Shown: piece by piece, positions 1-7,354 of the stretch
How the letters are laid out: each line of letters starts with the position of its first letter
Position numbering within the stretch: position 1 is the first letter of the stretch
Source of the DNA: Undibacterium sp.
GTDB taxonomy: Bacteria; Pseudomonadota; Gammaproteobacteria; Burkholderiales; Burkholderiaceae_D
Assembly: GCF_030651495.1 (NCBI RefSeq)
Contig: NZ_JAUSFI010000068.1
Span: 1 to 57,740, forward strand
Direction of reading: 5' to 3'
Length of the DNA stretch: 57,740 nucleotides
Made by a program: the position numbers and the translations under genes
Notes under the pieces: model-generated
Told to the model about the DNA's origin: nothing
The model's database searches: none
The model's input: the letters and a program-made list of their open reading frames with translations, nothing else

Positions 1-77
1 GACATTACTGAATACATCATAGGCTTTTATAACTGCTTACGATTGCATTCAACGCTGGGCAATTTGTCGCCTATGAT

Positions 78-660
78 TTACGAAAAAGAAATGGCAGCAA
101 AAAAACCTATTGATGTGTCCGAAATAACTTGACCACTACAGAGCGTAATGCGCCAAAGAATATCCCTCTGCGTACGATCTAGAATATTTGCCTCCCGCAT
201 CCGCATTCCCACTGTATGCCGTAAATCGTGGATAGGTAAATCACCAGGATTTGCTGCTTTCCGGCCCGTATACCAAGCGTTATTGCTCATTCTGGTAATG
301 GGACGATACGGCATGATTGGTGACTCGTGTTTGTTTTTGACGCGTTCAGGCCGATAAACAAATACATGCGTAGGATGCTTTCTGTGTTGACGCTCAATAA
401 TCGACTGCGGCAGGGAGTTGCATGCCAGGATGCGTTTCTGCTTTTTACCTTCCTCCGCCTTGACGTAACGTCGTGGAATAAAAAAATCGAGATACCTAAC
501 TCAGGTATTGGAAACTCCCATTCCCACCGTAAATTGCAAATTACATTATCTCGTGCACCGGTACTGAGTGCAAATAACACCACCTCAGACATATGAATCG
601 GCAGAATCTTAGGACATCGACAACATAAACCACGCGAAGGTAGGGGGATTCTTACCACGC
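78..660 (-). pseudogene. Decayed tyrosine-recombinase (phage-type integrase) remnant
   Basis: Two minus-strand reading frames together look like the catalytic half of a tyrosine recombinase. The upstream frame (about 658-287) carries the alpha-helical stretch around LPIH...ALSTGARD...LRWEW, where R is the first catalytic arginine in this family. The downstream frame (314-78) carries HDLRHTVGMRMREANI, matching the conserved HxLRH box with the second arginine. The two pieces are in different frames, the part between them is garbled, and no catalytic tyrosine box is convincing, so the gene is dead. The N-terminal DNA-binding part is missing. It lies directly beside a chemosensory/stressosome block and could be a scar of its acquisition (inference). 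Confidence 0.6.
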
Positions 661-700
661 ATACTCGTATTGCCTGACGGCAAAATCCACCTCCCCTGAT
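644..700 (+). repeat. Copy A of a 57-bp diverged direct repeat
   Basis: Starts with GGGGATTCTTAC and ends with ATCCACCTCCCCTGAT. The copy at 22918-22974 has the same length and the same ends, with 41 of 57 positions identical by hand count; similarity continues weakly to about 718 (ATTTGGTGAT versus ATTTGGTAAT). The two copies bracket the chemosensory/stressosome block, and each lies upstream of a chemoreceptor gene. It may be an end of a mobile element, an attachment-like site or a shared regulatory element. Confidence 0.5.
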
Positions 701-875
701 ATTGATTATTTGGTGATCGAGTCATGATCGCGTCTACGGGATGTTTTACGTGCCGAAACCGTTGAAGCTGTTCATGACCGATGATTGGTCATTTGCGCGG
801 CTTGGGCTTTAATTGCTCTTTCAGTCATCGAGGCTGTTGGGCCTAATTGATAAAAATACTTAAAAGGAGCGCATG

Positions 876-2795
876 ATGGCGCTAGTCAAGAAGTTTTCCT
901 CTGTAGCCCTTGCCACATCTTCTGAAGGTGGTAAATCATCCTCCGCTTCGACTCGTGATGCCGATGCTCAGCGTAAAAAAGCACGCACGTTAGCTAAACA
1001 GCAGCAGGCTGCGGAACGTATTGCGGCTGCGACTGCACAACTTTCCTCCGGTATCAATGAGGCGTCATCCGCTGCGGAAGAAATGAAGCGCGCGTCCGAT
1101 CAAATTGCCACTGGTGCCGAGGAAGCCTCGGGTGCTGCGCAAGAATCGCTTGCAGCGCTTAAGCAGGTAGAGGGCGCAATTGCGCGCCAATTGCAGAATG
1201 CCGATATTAGCCAAACCAAGGCGGAAGCAATACAGACGTTGGTTGCGCAAATCAGCACAGAAGTAGCGACATTGGTAGTGAATGTCAGCGTCGCTGCTGA
1301 CCGCCAAGGCGCCTCGGTCACCATGGTTGTAGAGTTAGAAAAACAGGCGGCCAATATCGGCGAGATCGTCAAGGCCGTGGCTCGGATTGCGGATCAAACC
1401 AATTTGCTGGCCTTGAATGCCGCGATCGAAGCAGCGCGCGCCGGGCAGCATGGCAAAGGTTTCGCGGTGGTGGCAGATGAAGTGCGCACGCTGGCGGAGA
1501 CTTCGGAAAAGAGCGCCAAACAGATTCAAGATCTGGTTGGACAGATTCAGCAGGAAGTGAAAGTCATCGCTGAAGGCATGGGTTCCTCAGTCGAGAGAGT
1601 GTTGAGCGAAGTTGATAATGGCAAAAAAATCACCTTGCAACTGGAACAAATTCGTATAGATGCGATTGAGATCGTTAGAGGCGTGCGTGAAATTGCAGTT
1701 GGTGCGCAGCAATCGACGAATGCGGCGAAGCAGGCGCTGAGAGGATCAGAAGATATTGCTGCAGCGGCGGAAGAGCAGTCGGCCGCAGCCGAGGAATCGG
1801 CCAAGACGGTGGAGCAACAAAGTCAGGCGCTGGCCGAAAGCATGCAGTCTTCGCAAAGCTTGGCCGAACTTGCCGAAGATCTGAAAAACTCCACTGACGT
1901 CGCCAAGAGCGCCGAAGAGGTCGCATCTGCGGCCGAACAATTGTCTTCCGCCGTACAGGAAATCACTCGTTCAGGTTCCCAAATCATGGCGGCGCTTGAT
2001 CAGATCCTCAAGGGTGCACAAGTGCAATCTGCCGGTACCGAAGAGGTTGCCGCAGCGATTTCCCAAATCGAAAAAGGGGTTGAAGTGGCGCAAGCACTCG
2101 GCACAACCAGCGGAGAAAAAGTCACGGCAATAAAGAGTTTGCTGGACGTCAATAAGACAAGTATTGACAGCTTGATTGAGGGCATATCGTCGTCGGTGGA
2201 TGCGTCTCGGGACAGCCTGAAGCAGATCAAGGAGCTAGAGTTAGTATCGCGCCGCATTGACAAGATCGTCGATGCGATTACCACTGTATCGATTCAGACC
2301 AACATGCTGGCGGTCAACGGTTCGATCGAAGCGGCGCGTGCCGGCGAATTCGGTAAAGGCTTTGTGGTGGTTGCCACCGATATCCGTAATCTTGCCCACG
2401 ATTCGGCTGAAAATGCCGACCGTATCAAGGATCTGGTCAGATCAGTGCAGGATCAGATCGGTATTGTGGGGCGCGACCTCAATGAAATCATGGCCACTGC
2501 GTCCGGGGCTGCAGAAAAGGCTAAATCGATCACCTCCAGTTTGGTGTCCATTGAAACCGATATGAACGCAGTTGATGTTGGTACTAGAGAAATCCTTGCC
2601 GCAGCCAATGAAATCGCGACTGCGATTACGCAAGTCAAAACTGGAGTAGATCAAATTTCTGCCGCGGCTCAGCAGGCTGACAAGGCAGCAAGCGGAGCAG
2701 CAACCGTCGCAAAACAACAGTCCCAAGCATCCGAACAGCTGTCGGCAGCGGTCGAGGAAATTGCCTCGTTGGCTGACGAACTGCAAAGCGCCTGA
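876..2795 (+). CDS. Soluble chemoreceptor with two signalling tips
   Basis: Methyl-accepting chemotaxis protein of 639 residues without any hydrophobic membrane segment or recognisable ligand domain, so it should sit in the cytoplasm. Two complete receptor hairpin tips are visible: near residues 165-220 (QTNLLALNAAIEAARAG, then GFAVVADEVRTLAE) and near 460-515 (QTNMLAVNGSIEAARAG, then GFVVVATDIRNLAH). The rest is long alanine/glutamine/glutamate-rich coiled coil. A normal receptor has one tip, which binds CheA and CheW; this protein offers two. The strong AAAGGAG site is 3 bases from ATG 873 and 6 from ATG 876, so 876 is preferred. It is followed after 30 bases by the triple CheW, its likely partner. 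Function as an intracellular sensor is inferred. Confidence 0.88.
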   Translation: MALVKKFSSVALATSSEGGKSSSASTRDADAQRKKARTLAKQQQAAERIAAATAQLSSGINEASSAAEEMKRASDQIATGAEEASGAAQESLAALKQVEGAIARQLQNADISQTKAEAIQTLVAQISTEVATLVVNVSVAADRQGASVTMVVELEKQAANIGEIVKAVARIADQTNLLALNAAIEAARAGQHGKGFAVVADEVRTLAETSEKSAKQIQDLVGQIQQEVKVIAEGMGSSVERVLSEVDNGKKITLQLEQIRIDAIEIVRGVREIAVGAQQSTNAAKQALRGSEDIAAAAEEQSAAAEESAKTVEQQSQALAESMQSSQSLAELAEDLKNSTDVAKSAEEVASAAEQLSSAVQEITRSGSQIMAALDQILKGAQVQSAGTEEVAAAISQIEKGVEVAQALGTTSGEKVTAIKSLLDVNKTSIDSLIEGISSSVDASRDSLKQIKELELVSRRIDKIVDAITTVSIQTNMLAVNGSIEAARAGEFGKGFVVVATDIRNLAHDSAENADRIKDLVRSVQDQIGIVGRDLNEIMATASGAAEKAKSITSSLVSIETDMNAVDVGTREILAAANEIATAITQVKTGVDQISAAAQQADKAASGAATVAKQQSQASEQLSAAVEEIASLADELQSA

Positions 2796-2825
2796 TGTTC
2801 TCGCACCTGCCATTAGGAGATTGTA

Positions 2826-4397
2826 ATGACTACTGAAACGCTGGAGCGGGGCTCGTCGGCTGAAGTCGAAGCTGCGCAAAAGGTATCGGATATCCGCCAG
2901 TTCGTGACTTTTATTGTAGGCAATGAAGTATTTGCGGTAGACATGGCGCCGGTACAGGAAATTATCCGGGTACCCGAAGTCGTTAGGGTGCCGCTGGCGC
3001 CGCCTACTCTGGATGGGCTGGCTAACCTGCGCGGGAAGGTATTACCGATCATCAGCCTGCGCCGCATTTTTGGCTTTGCAGAAAGTCCTTATGACGATGC
3101 GACACGTGCCGTTGTGATCGATCAGGGGCAGCCGCTCGGTTTCGTGGTTGATCGCGTGGTCAGCGTAGTCGGCGTCGATCCTCGTCAGATTGAAGATGCC
3201 GGTGCGATTAGTGCTACTGTCAATACTGAGTTGGTGTCCGGTCTGTTGAAGGATGTTGGCGGCTATCCGATGATCATGGTGCTTGATTTCAGCAAGTTGA
3301 TCGCTAGCGAATTTGCTGGCGCTGCAATAACGTCCCGCGGCAGTGCCGGTACTGCGCTGGAAACGGAGCATCGGACTGAAGCGGAAGTTGTAAAAACCAG
3401 CGATGAATTGCATCTGGTGAGTTTTGAAGTGGCACAACAGGAATACGCCATTATCATCGACGATGTACAGGAAATCGTACAGGTGCCGGATTTAATTGTG
3501 CATGTGCCACATTCAGAGTCACATGTGCTGGGCGTGATGACCTTGCGCAATCGTCTGCTGCCTCTCGTGTCGTTGCGTTGCATGTTCGGCTTGCCGACCA
3601 AAGATGCCGACGAGAATAGCCGTATTGTGGTTGTCTCACTCGGGGCTGCCTCGGTGGGTGTGGTGATGGATAGCGTCAACGAAGTGCTGCGCGTGGCTCG
3701 CTCCGATGTGGATGCCATGCCTAGCCTGCTGGCCAAGGACGGTAACATGTCCGATATCGCGCAAATATGCCGGCTCGATAGCGGCAAGCGCCTGGTCTCC
3801 ATTTTATCGGTGGGCAATATGTTCCGCCACGCTGCAATCAAGGCAGCATTGACGACGGTCGATACCATGAATGACAAACAAGACGGACAGCAAGAGCGCG
3901 ATGCGGTAAAGAATCAGAATGACGATAACAATGACGATGAGGAACAGGTCGTCGTATTTCGTCTAGGCAAAGAAGAGTTCGGCGTGCCGATTGATAGCGT
4001 GCAGGAAATTGTCCGCGTTTCTGAGCAATTGACGCATGTGCCTAAGGCTCCGCCCGCAGTGGAAGGTGTGATTAATCTGCGTGGTGCTGTGTTGCCAGTG
4101 ATGGACCTGCGTCGTCGACTTGGGCTTGAGCAAGTAGAACGCAGCGATCAACAGCGCATTATGGTGTTTTTGATCGAGGGTATGCGTACTGGTTTCATTG
4201 TAGATTCTGTGGTGGAAGTGCTCAAGGTGCATAAATCCACGATTGAACCGGCTCCGCGTCTGTCTGGTGAGCAGACTAAATTGCTGGCTCGCATGGCCAA
4301 TCTTGAGAAGCAGAAGCGGATGGTGCAGTTGATTGAACCATGCTACTTAATCGAGAAACAAGACCTTGAGCAGTTGGCGCAACTAGCTGTGGAATAA
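2826..4397 (+). CDS. cheW: CheW-type adaptor with three CheW domains
   Basis: Coupling protein that links receptors to CheA in chemosensory arrays. Usual CheW is about 150-170 residues; this one has 523 and contains three consecutive CheW domains, near residues 20-170, 193-345 and 376-520. Each shows the family pattern: a first strand (FVTFIVGNEVFAV, LVSFEVAQQEYAI, VVVFRLGKEEFGV), then VQEI, then a glycine-leucine turn with NLRG or LRNR and a P-[VIL] strand. A charged asparagine/aspartate-rich linker (about 345-372) separates domains two and three. Preceded by AGGAG. The domain multiplication matches the two-tip receptor encoded just upstream and suggests unusual array geometry (inference). 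Confidence 0.92.
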   Translation: MTTETLERGSSAEVEAAQKVSDIRQFVTFIVGNEVFAVDMAPVQEIIRVPEVVRVPLAPPTLDGLANLRGKVLPIISLRRIFGFAESPYDDATRAVVIDQGQPLGFVVDRVVSVVGVDPRQIEDAGAISATVNTELVSGLLKDVGGYPMIMVLDFSKLIASEFAGAAITSRGSAGTALETEHRTEAEVVKTSDELHLVSFEVAQQEYAIIIDDVQEIVQVPDLIVHVPHSESHVLGVMTLRNRLLPLVSLRCMFGLPTKDADENSRIVVVSLGAASVGVVMDSVNEVLRVARSDVDAMPSLLAKDGNMSDIAQICRLDSGKRLVSILSVGNMFRHAAIKAALTTVDTMNDKQDGQQERDAVKNQNDDNNDDEEQVVVFRLGKEEFGVPIDSVQEIVRVSEQLTHVPKAPPAVEGVINLRGAVLPVMDLRRRLGLEQVERSDQQRIMVFLIEGMRTGFIVDSVVEVLKVHKSTIEPAPRLSGEQTKLLARMANLEKQKRMVQLIEPCYLIEKQDLEQLAQLAVE

Positions 4398-4417
4398 ATA
4401 AAGATGGTGCGTACGTA

Positions 4418-5494
4418 ATGATCAAGCTGCTTATTGTCGATGATTCGGCATTGATGCGCAGGCAACTTTCTGCGCTGTTCGAGGCCGAGTCCGATTTTGA
4501 AATCCGCTTGGCGCGTAATGGCCGGGAAGCGGTGGAGGAAAATTGTACCTTCCAGCCTGATGTGATCACACTTGACATCAATATGCCGGAGATGGATGGC
4601 TTGACGGCTTTGTCCATGATCATGGCTGAACGCCCGGTGCCGGTTGTGATGATTTCATCATTGACCGAGAAGGGTGCATTGGCTACCTTCGAAGCATTGA
4701 ATCTGGGCGCGGTCGATTATGTGGTGAAGCCGGGCGGTACTATTTCTCTGTCGATCGATGCTATTCGTGCAACGGTTATCAGTAAAGTGCGTATCGCTTC
4801 CAAGGCGCGTCTGAAACCGCTACGCAAGGCAGTTCCAAGCCAAGCTCAGCGGGGCACTAATCCAGGCCTCAAGTCGCTCGTTGCGCAGCGGTCACCGATC
4901 GTGCGACGTAGTGCCGGCAGCGAAGGGGTGGTGGTGGTGGGTGTGTCGACTGGTGGGCCGCGTACGCTCGAACTTATTCTGCCAAATCTGCCTGCCAATT
5001 TTCCATGGCCGGTGCTGGTGGCGCAGCATATGCCAGCGAGTTTTACGCTGTCATTTGCACAGCGCATGAATGGCATCTGTGCTATGCCAGTGGTCGAGGC
5101 GAGTCGACCGATGGCATTAGAGCCGGGCACGATTTACATCGGCAAAGGCGGCGCTGACATGCAGGTAGTACGTCGAGGTGGCAAGCTTACCGTGATTGCA
5201 AAGCCGGAAAATCCAGAGCTCCTTTGGCATCCGTCGGTGGAGTTGCTCGGGCGCTCAGTGCTTGAGCATGTCGATCCGGCGCAGATACTGGCCGTCATGC
5301 TGACCGGGATGGGATACGACGGCGCCGATGCTTTCACTGAAATCAAGAAAAGAGGCGGCCGCACGATTGCGGAGTCGGAAGAGTCCGCAGTCGTGTTTGG
5401 CATGCCGGCCGAACTAATTAAGCGGGGCGGCGCTTCTGTGACCCTGCATGCCGAAAAAATAGCGCTCCAGATCAATGCCTGGATCGAATGCTGA
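4418..5494 (+). CDS. cheB: CheB protein-glutamate methylesterase/deamidase
   Basis: Removes methyl groups from receptor glutamates and so sets adaptation; activity is switched on by phosphorylation from CheA. The 358-residue protein has an N-terminal receiver with phospho-acceptor D53 (TLDINMPEMDG) and K104, and a C-terminal esterase domain with the catalytic triad S177 (GVSTGG), H204 (AQHMP) and D301 (TGMGYDGAD). Length is typical. The ribosome site before ATG 4418 is weak, but no better start is visible. The gene sits between cheW and a HEAT-repeat gene, with cheR further downstream. Confidence 0.95.
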   Translation: MIKLLIVDDSALMRRQLSALFEAESDFEIRLARNGREAVEENCTFQPDVITLDINMPEMDGLTALSMIMAERPVPVVMISSLTEKGALATFEALNLGAVDYVVKPGGTISLSIDAIRATVISKVRIASKARLKPLRKAVPSQAQRGTNPGLKSLVAQRSPIVRRSAGSEGVVVVGVSTGGPRTLELILPNLPANFPWPVLVAQHMPASFTLSFAQRMNGICAMPVVEASRPMALEPGTIYIGKGGADMQVVRRGGKLTVIAKPENPELLWHPSVELLGRSVLEHVDPAQILAVMLTGMGYDGADAFTEIKKRGGRTIAESEESAVVFGMPAELIKRGGASVTLHAEKIALQINAWIEC

Positions 5495-5509
5495 CCAAAG
5501 GAACTGAAA

Positions 5510-6133
5510 ATGGCCTTCATCAAAAAAAATACACCAACTGTTATCGGCAACGATGAGCGCGGACTGGTGCGCGATTATGTCGGGTTGATCAATCAATTGA
5601 CCGACGCCGATCCGGCTGCACGGCGCTGGGCTGCACGAGATCTGTTGCTCTATCCGCAAGCGACGGCCGCGCTGGTGGCAAGGCTTCAAGTTGAGACGGA
5701 TATCTCTGTGCGAGAAATTATCCTGACGAGCTTGACCCGACTCGGCGGTGAGATCGCTGTGACAGGTTTGGTCGATTGCTTACGCAGCGAGGATGCGCAA
5801 ATGCGCAATGAAGCGATAGAGGCGATGAAGGCTTTACCTGACGAAGTAGCGCCGATCATGGGGGGCTTGCTGATCGATGCGGATCCAGACGTGCGCATTA
5901 TGGCGGTGAACATTCTTGAGTCCTTGCGCCATCCGAAGGTGGAGGAGTGGCTGATTGACGTTATTGATCACGACCCGATCGTCAACGTCTGCGGGACTGC
6001 AGTCGATCTGTTGGGCGAAGTCGGATCGGTGGCGGCGCATGATGCCCTACAACGGCTGAAGCAGCGCTTCGCCGCAGAGCCTTACATTCAATTTGCCACT
6101 GATCTGGCATTGAAACGAATCGTAAAGGCATAA
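5510..6133 (+). CDS. HEAT-repeat protein of the chemosensory operon
   Basis: A 207-residue alpha-helical protein built of HEAT-like repeats, visible as helix pairs with aspartate/arginine turns: DADPAARRWAARDLL, ETDISVREIILTSL, SEDAQMRNEAIEAM, DADPDVRIMAVNIL and DHDPIVNVCGTAVDLLG. Such repeats make protein-binding solenoids; no catalytic motif is seen. AAGGAAC lies about 6 bases before the ATG. It lies between cheB and cheR with very short spacers, so it should act with the chemosensory proteins, perhaps as a scaffold or as a regulator of CheB/CheR (inference). The exact partner cannot be read from sequence. Confidence 0.85.
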   Translation: MAFIKKNTPTVIGNDERGLVRDYVGLINQLTDADPAARRWAARDLLLYPQATAALVARLQVETDISVREIILTSLTRLGGEIAVTGLVDCLRSEDAQMRNEAIEAMKALPDEVAPIMGGLLIDADPDVRIMAVNILESLRHPKVEEWLIDVIDHDPIVNVCGTAVDLLGEVGSVAAHDALQRLKQRFAAEPYIQFATDLALKRIVKA

Positions 6134-6140
6134 GCAGGTC

Positions 6141-6983
6141 ATGGCGAAAATCATCATCAGCGAAGACGACTTTCAGAAATTTCAAGAGTATTTCTATCGC
6201 AAGACCGGTATTCAATTCGAGGAATCGAAACGCTATTTCGTCGACAAGCGCTTGGTGGAAAGGATCGAAGCCACCGCAAGCGAAAATTTCCGAGGCTATT
6301 TTACGATGCTGCGCTTTCAGGCATCCGGCGCGGAGTTGCAGGCGCTGGTCAATCTGATGACGATTAATGAAACTTACTTCTTTCGTGAAGAGTACCAGTT
6401 TGCCTGTCTGGTTAATTCCATCCTGCCGGAAATCGTCGCACGCAAGAAAGATAAAAGTCCAATCCGGATCTGGGTTATTCCGTCGTCGTCCGGTGAAGAG
6501 CCTTATTCGATCGCCATGTGTCTGCTGGAACGCTGGGCCGACATTAATAAATGGGACGTGGAGATCATTTCCTCCGATATTGATACAAAGATTTTGGCGC
6601 AGGCCCGGGCCGGTTTGTACTCCGCACGCTCAGTCAAGCATGTTCCCAAGTCTTACATGCAGAAATATTTTCGCCAGACAGCGCATGACTATCAGCTCAG
6701 CGAAGAGTTGCGCAGCGCGGTTGAATTCACGCGTGTCAATCTGATGGAGTCAGCGGACGTGCGGCAGTATCGGAATTTTGATGTGATTTTTTGCCGCAAC
6801 CTGTTGATTTACTTCGACGACGTGTCGCGCAAGCAGGCGGTAGAAACATTTTATGATGCACTGCATCCGGGCGGTTTTATTTGCCTGGGACATTCGGAAT
6901 CAATGAGCCGCATTTCCTCTCTCTACAAAATTCGTAAGTTTCCAGAGGCGATCGTATATCAAAAACCATTGGAGGGAAGATGA
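6141..6983 (+). CDS. cheR: CheR chemoreceptor glutamate methyltransferase
   Basis: Transfers methyl groups from S-adenosylmethionine to receptor glutamates, opposing CheB. The 280-residue protein has the small N-terminal helical domain (to about residue 75) and the SAM-binding domain. Family marks are TINETYFFRE, the modified glycine loop SSSGEEPYSIAM, SSDIDTKIL and FDVIFCRNLLIYF, which closes the active site. No tetratricopeptide extension is present. AAGCAGG precedes the start, only 7 bases after the HEAT gene. It overlaps the following cheY by four bases (ATGA), which implies translational coupling. Confidence 0.95.
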   Translation: MAKIIISEDDFQKFQEYFYRKTGIQFEESKRYFVDKRLVERIEATASENFRGYFTMLRFQASGAELQALVNLMTINETYFFREEYQFACLVNSILPEIVARKKDKSPIRIWVIPSSSGEEPYSIAMCLLERWADINKWDVEIISSDIDTKILAQARAGLYSARSVKHVPKSYMQKYFRQTAHDYQLSEELRSAVEFTRVNLMESADVRQYRNFDVIFCRNLLIYFDDVSRKQAVETFYDALHPGGFICLGHSESMSRISSLYKIRKFPEAIVYQKPLEGR

Positions 6984-7354
6984 AGCATATCCTGATCGTC
7001 GACGACGCCGCGACGGTGCGCATGTATCACCGCAGTATTCTAGAGTCAGCCGGCTACGTCGTGGATGAAGCTGTGAATGGTATCGAAGCGCTGGAGAAAG
7101 CGTTGAGCACGTCTTACGATCTGTATCTGGTCGACGTGAATATGCCCATACTTGACGGCTATTCCTTCATTCGCGAATTACGTGGTCACGCGGCCATAGC
7201 GCAAGCTCCAGCCATCATGGTCTCGACCGAAGCCAAGGCCAGTGATCAGACCAAGGCGTATCAGTCTGGCGCGAATCTCTACCTGATTAAACCGACTAGA
7301 CCCGAGATATTGCTTAGTCATGTCCGGCTCTTGCTTGGCGATACTGGGGTATGA
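6980..7354 (+). CDS. cheY: CheY-like single-domain response regulator
   Basis: Receiver domain alone, 124 residues. The acidic pocket is D8-D9, the phospho-acceptor is D52 (YLVDVNMP) and the conserved lysine occurs in LIKPTRP. With no output domain it should signal by protein contact or act as a phosphate sink for CheA. It overlaps cheR upstream and cheA downstream by four bases each, so it is made together with both. A second stand-alone receiver lies downstream of cheA (10339-10713); which one carries output and which is a sink cannot be decided from sequence. Confidence 0.93.
   Translation: MKHILIVDDAATVRMYHRSILESAGYVVDEAVNGIEALEKALSTSYDLYLVDVNMPILDGYSFIRELRGHAAIAQAPAIMVSTEAKASDQTKAYQSGANLYLIKPTRPEILLSHVRLLLGDTGV

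Noticed and set aside
1065..1940. Several long open frames opposite the soluble receptor gene
   Set aside because: Shadows of a coiled-coil coding sequence rich in alanine codons; no motifs and no ribosome sites.
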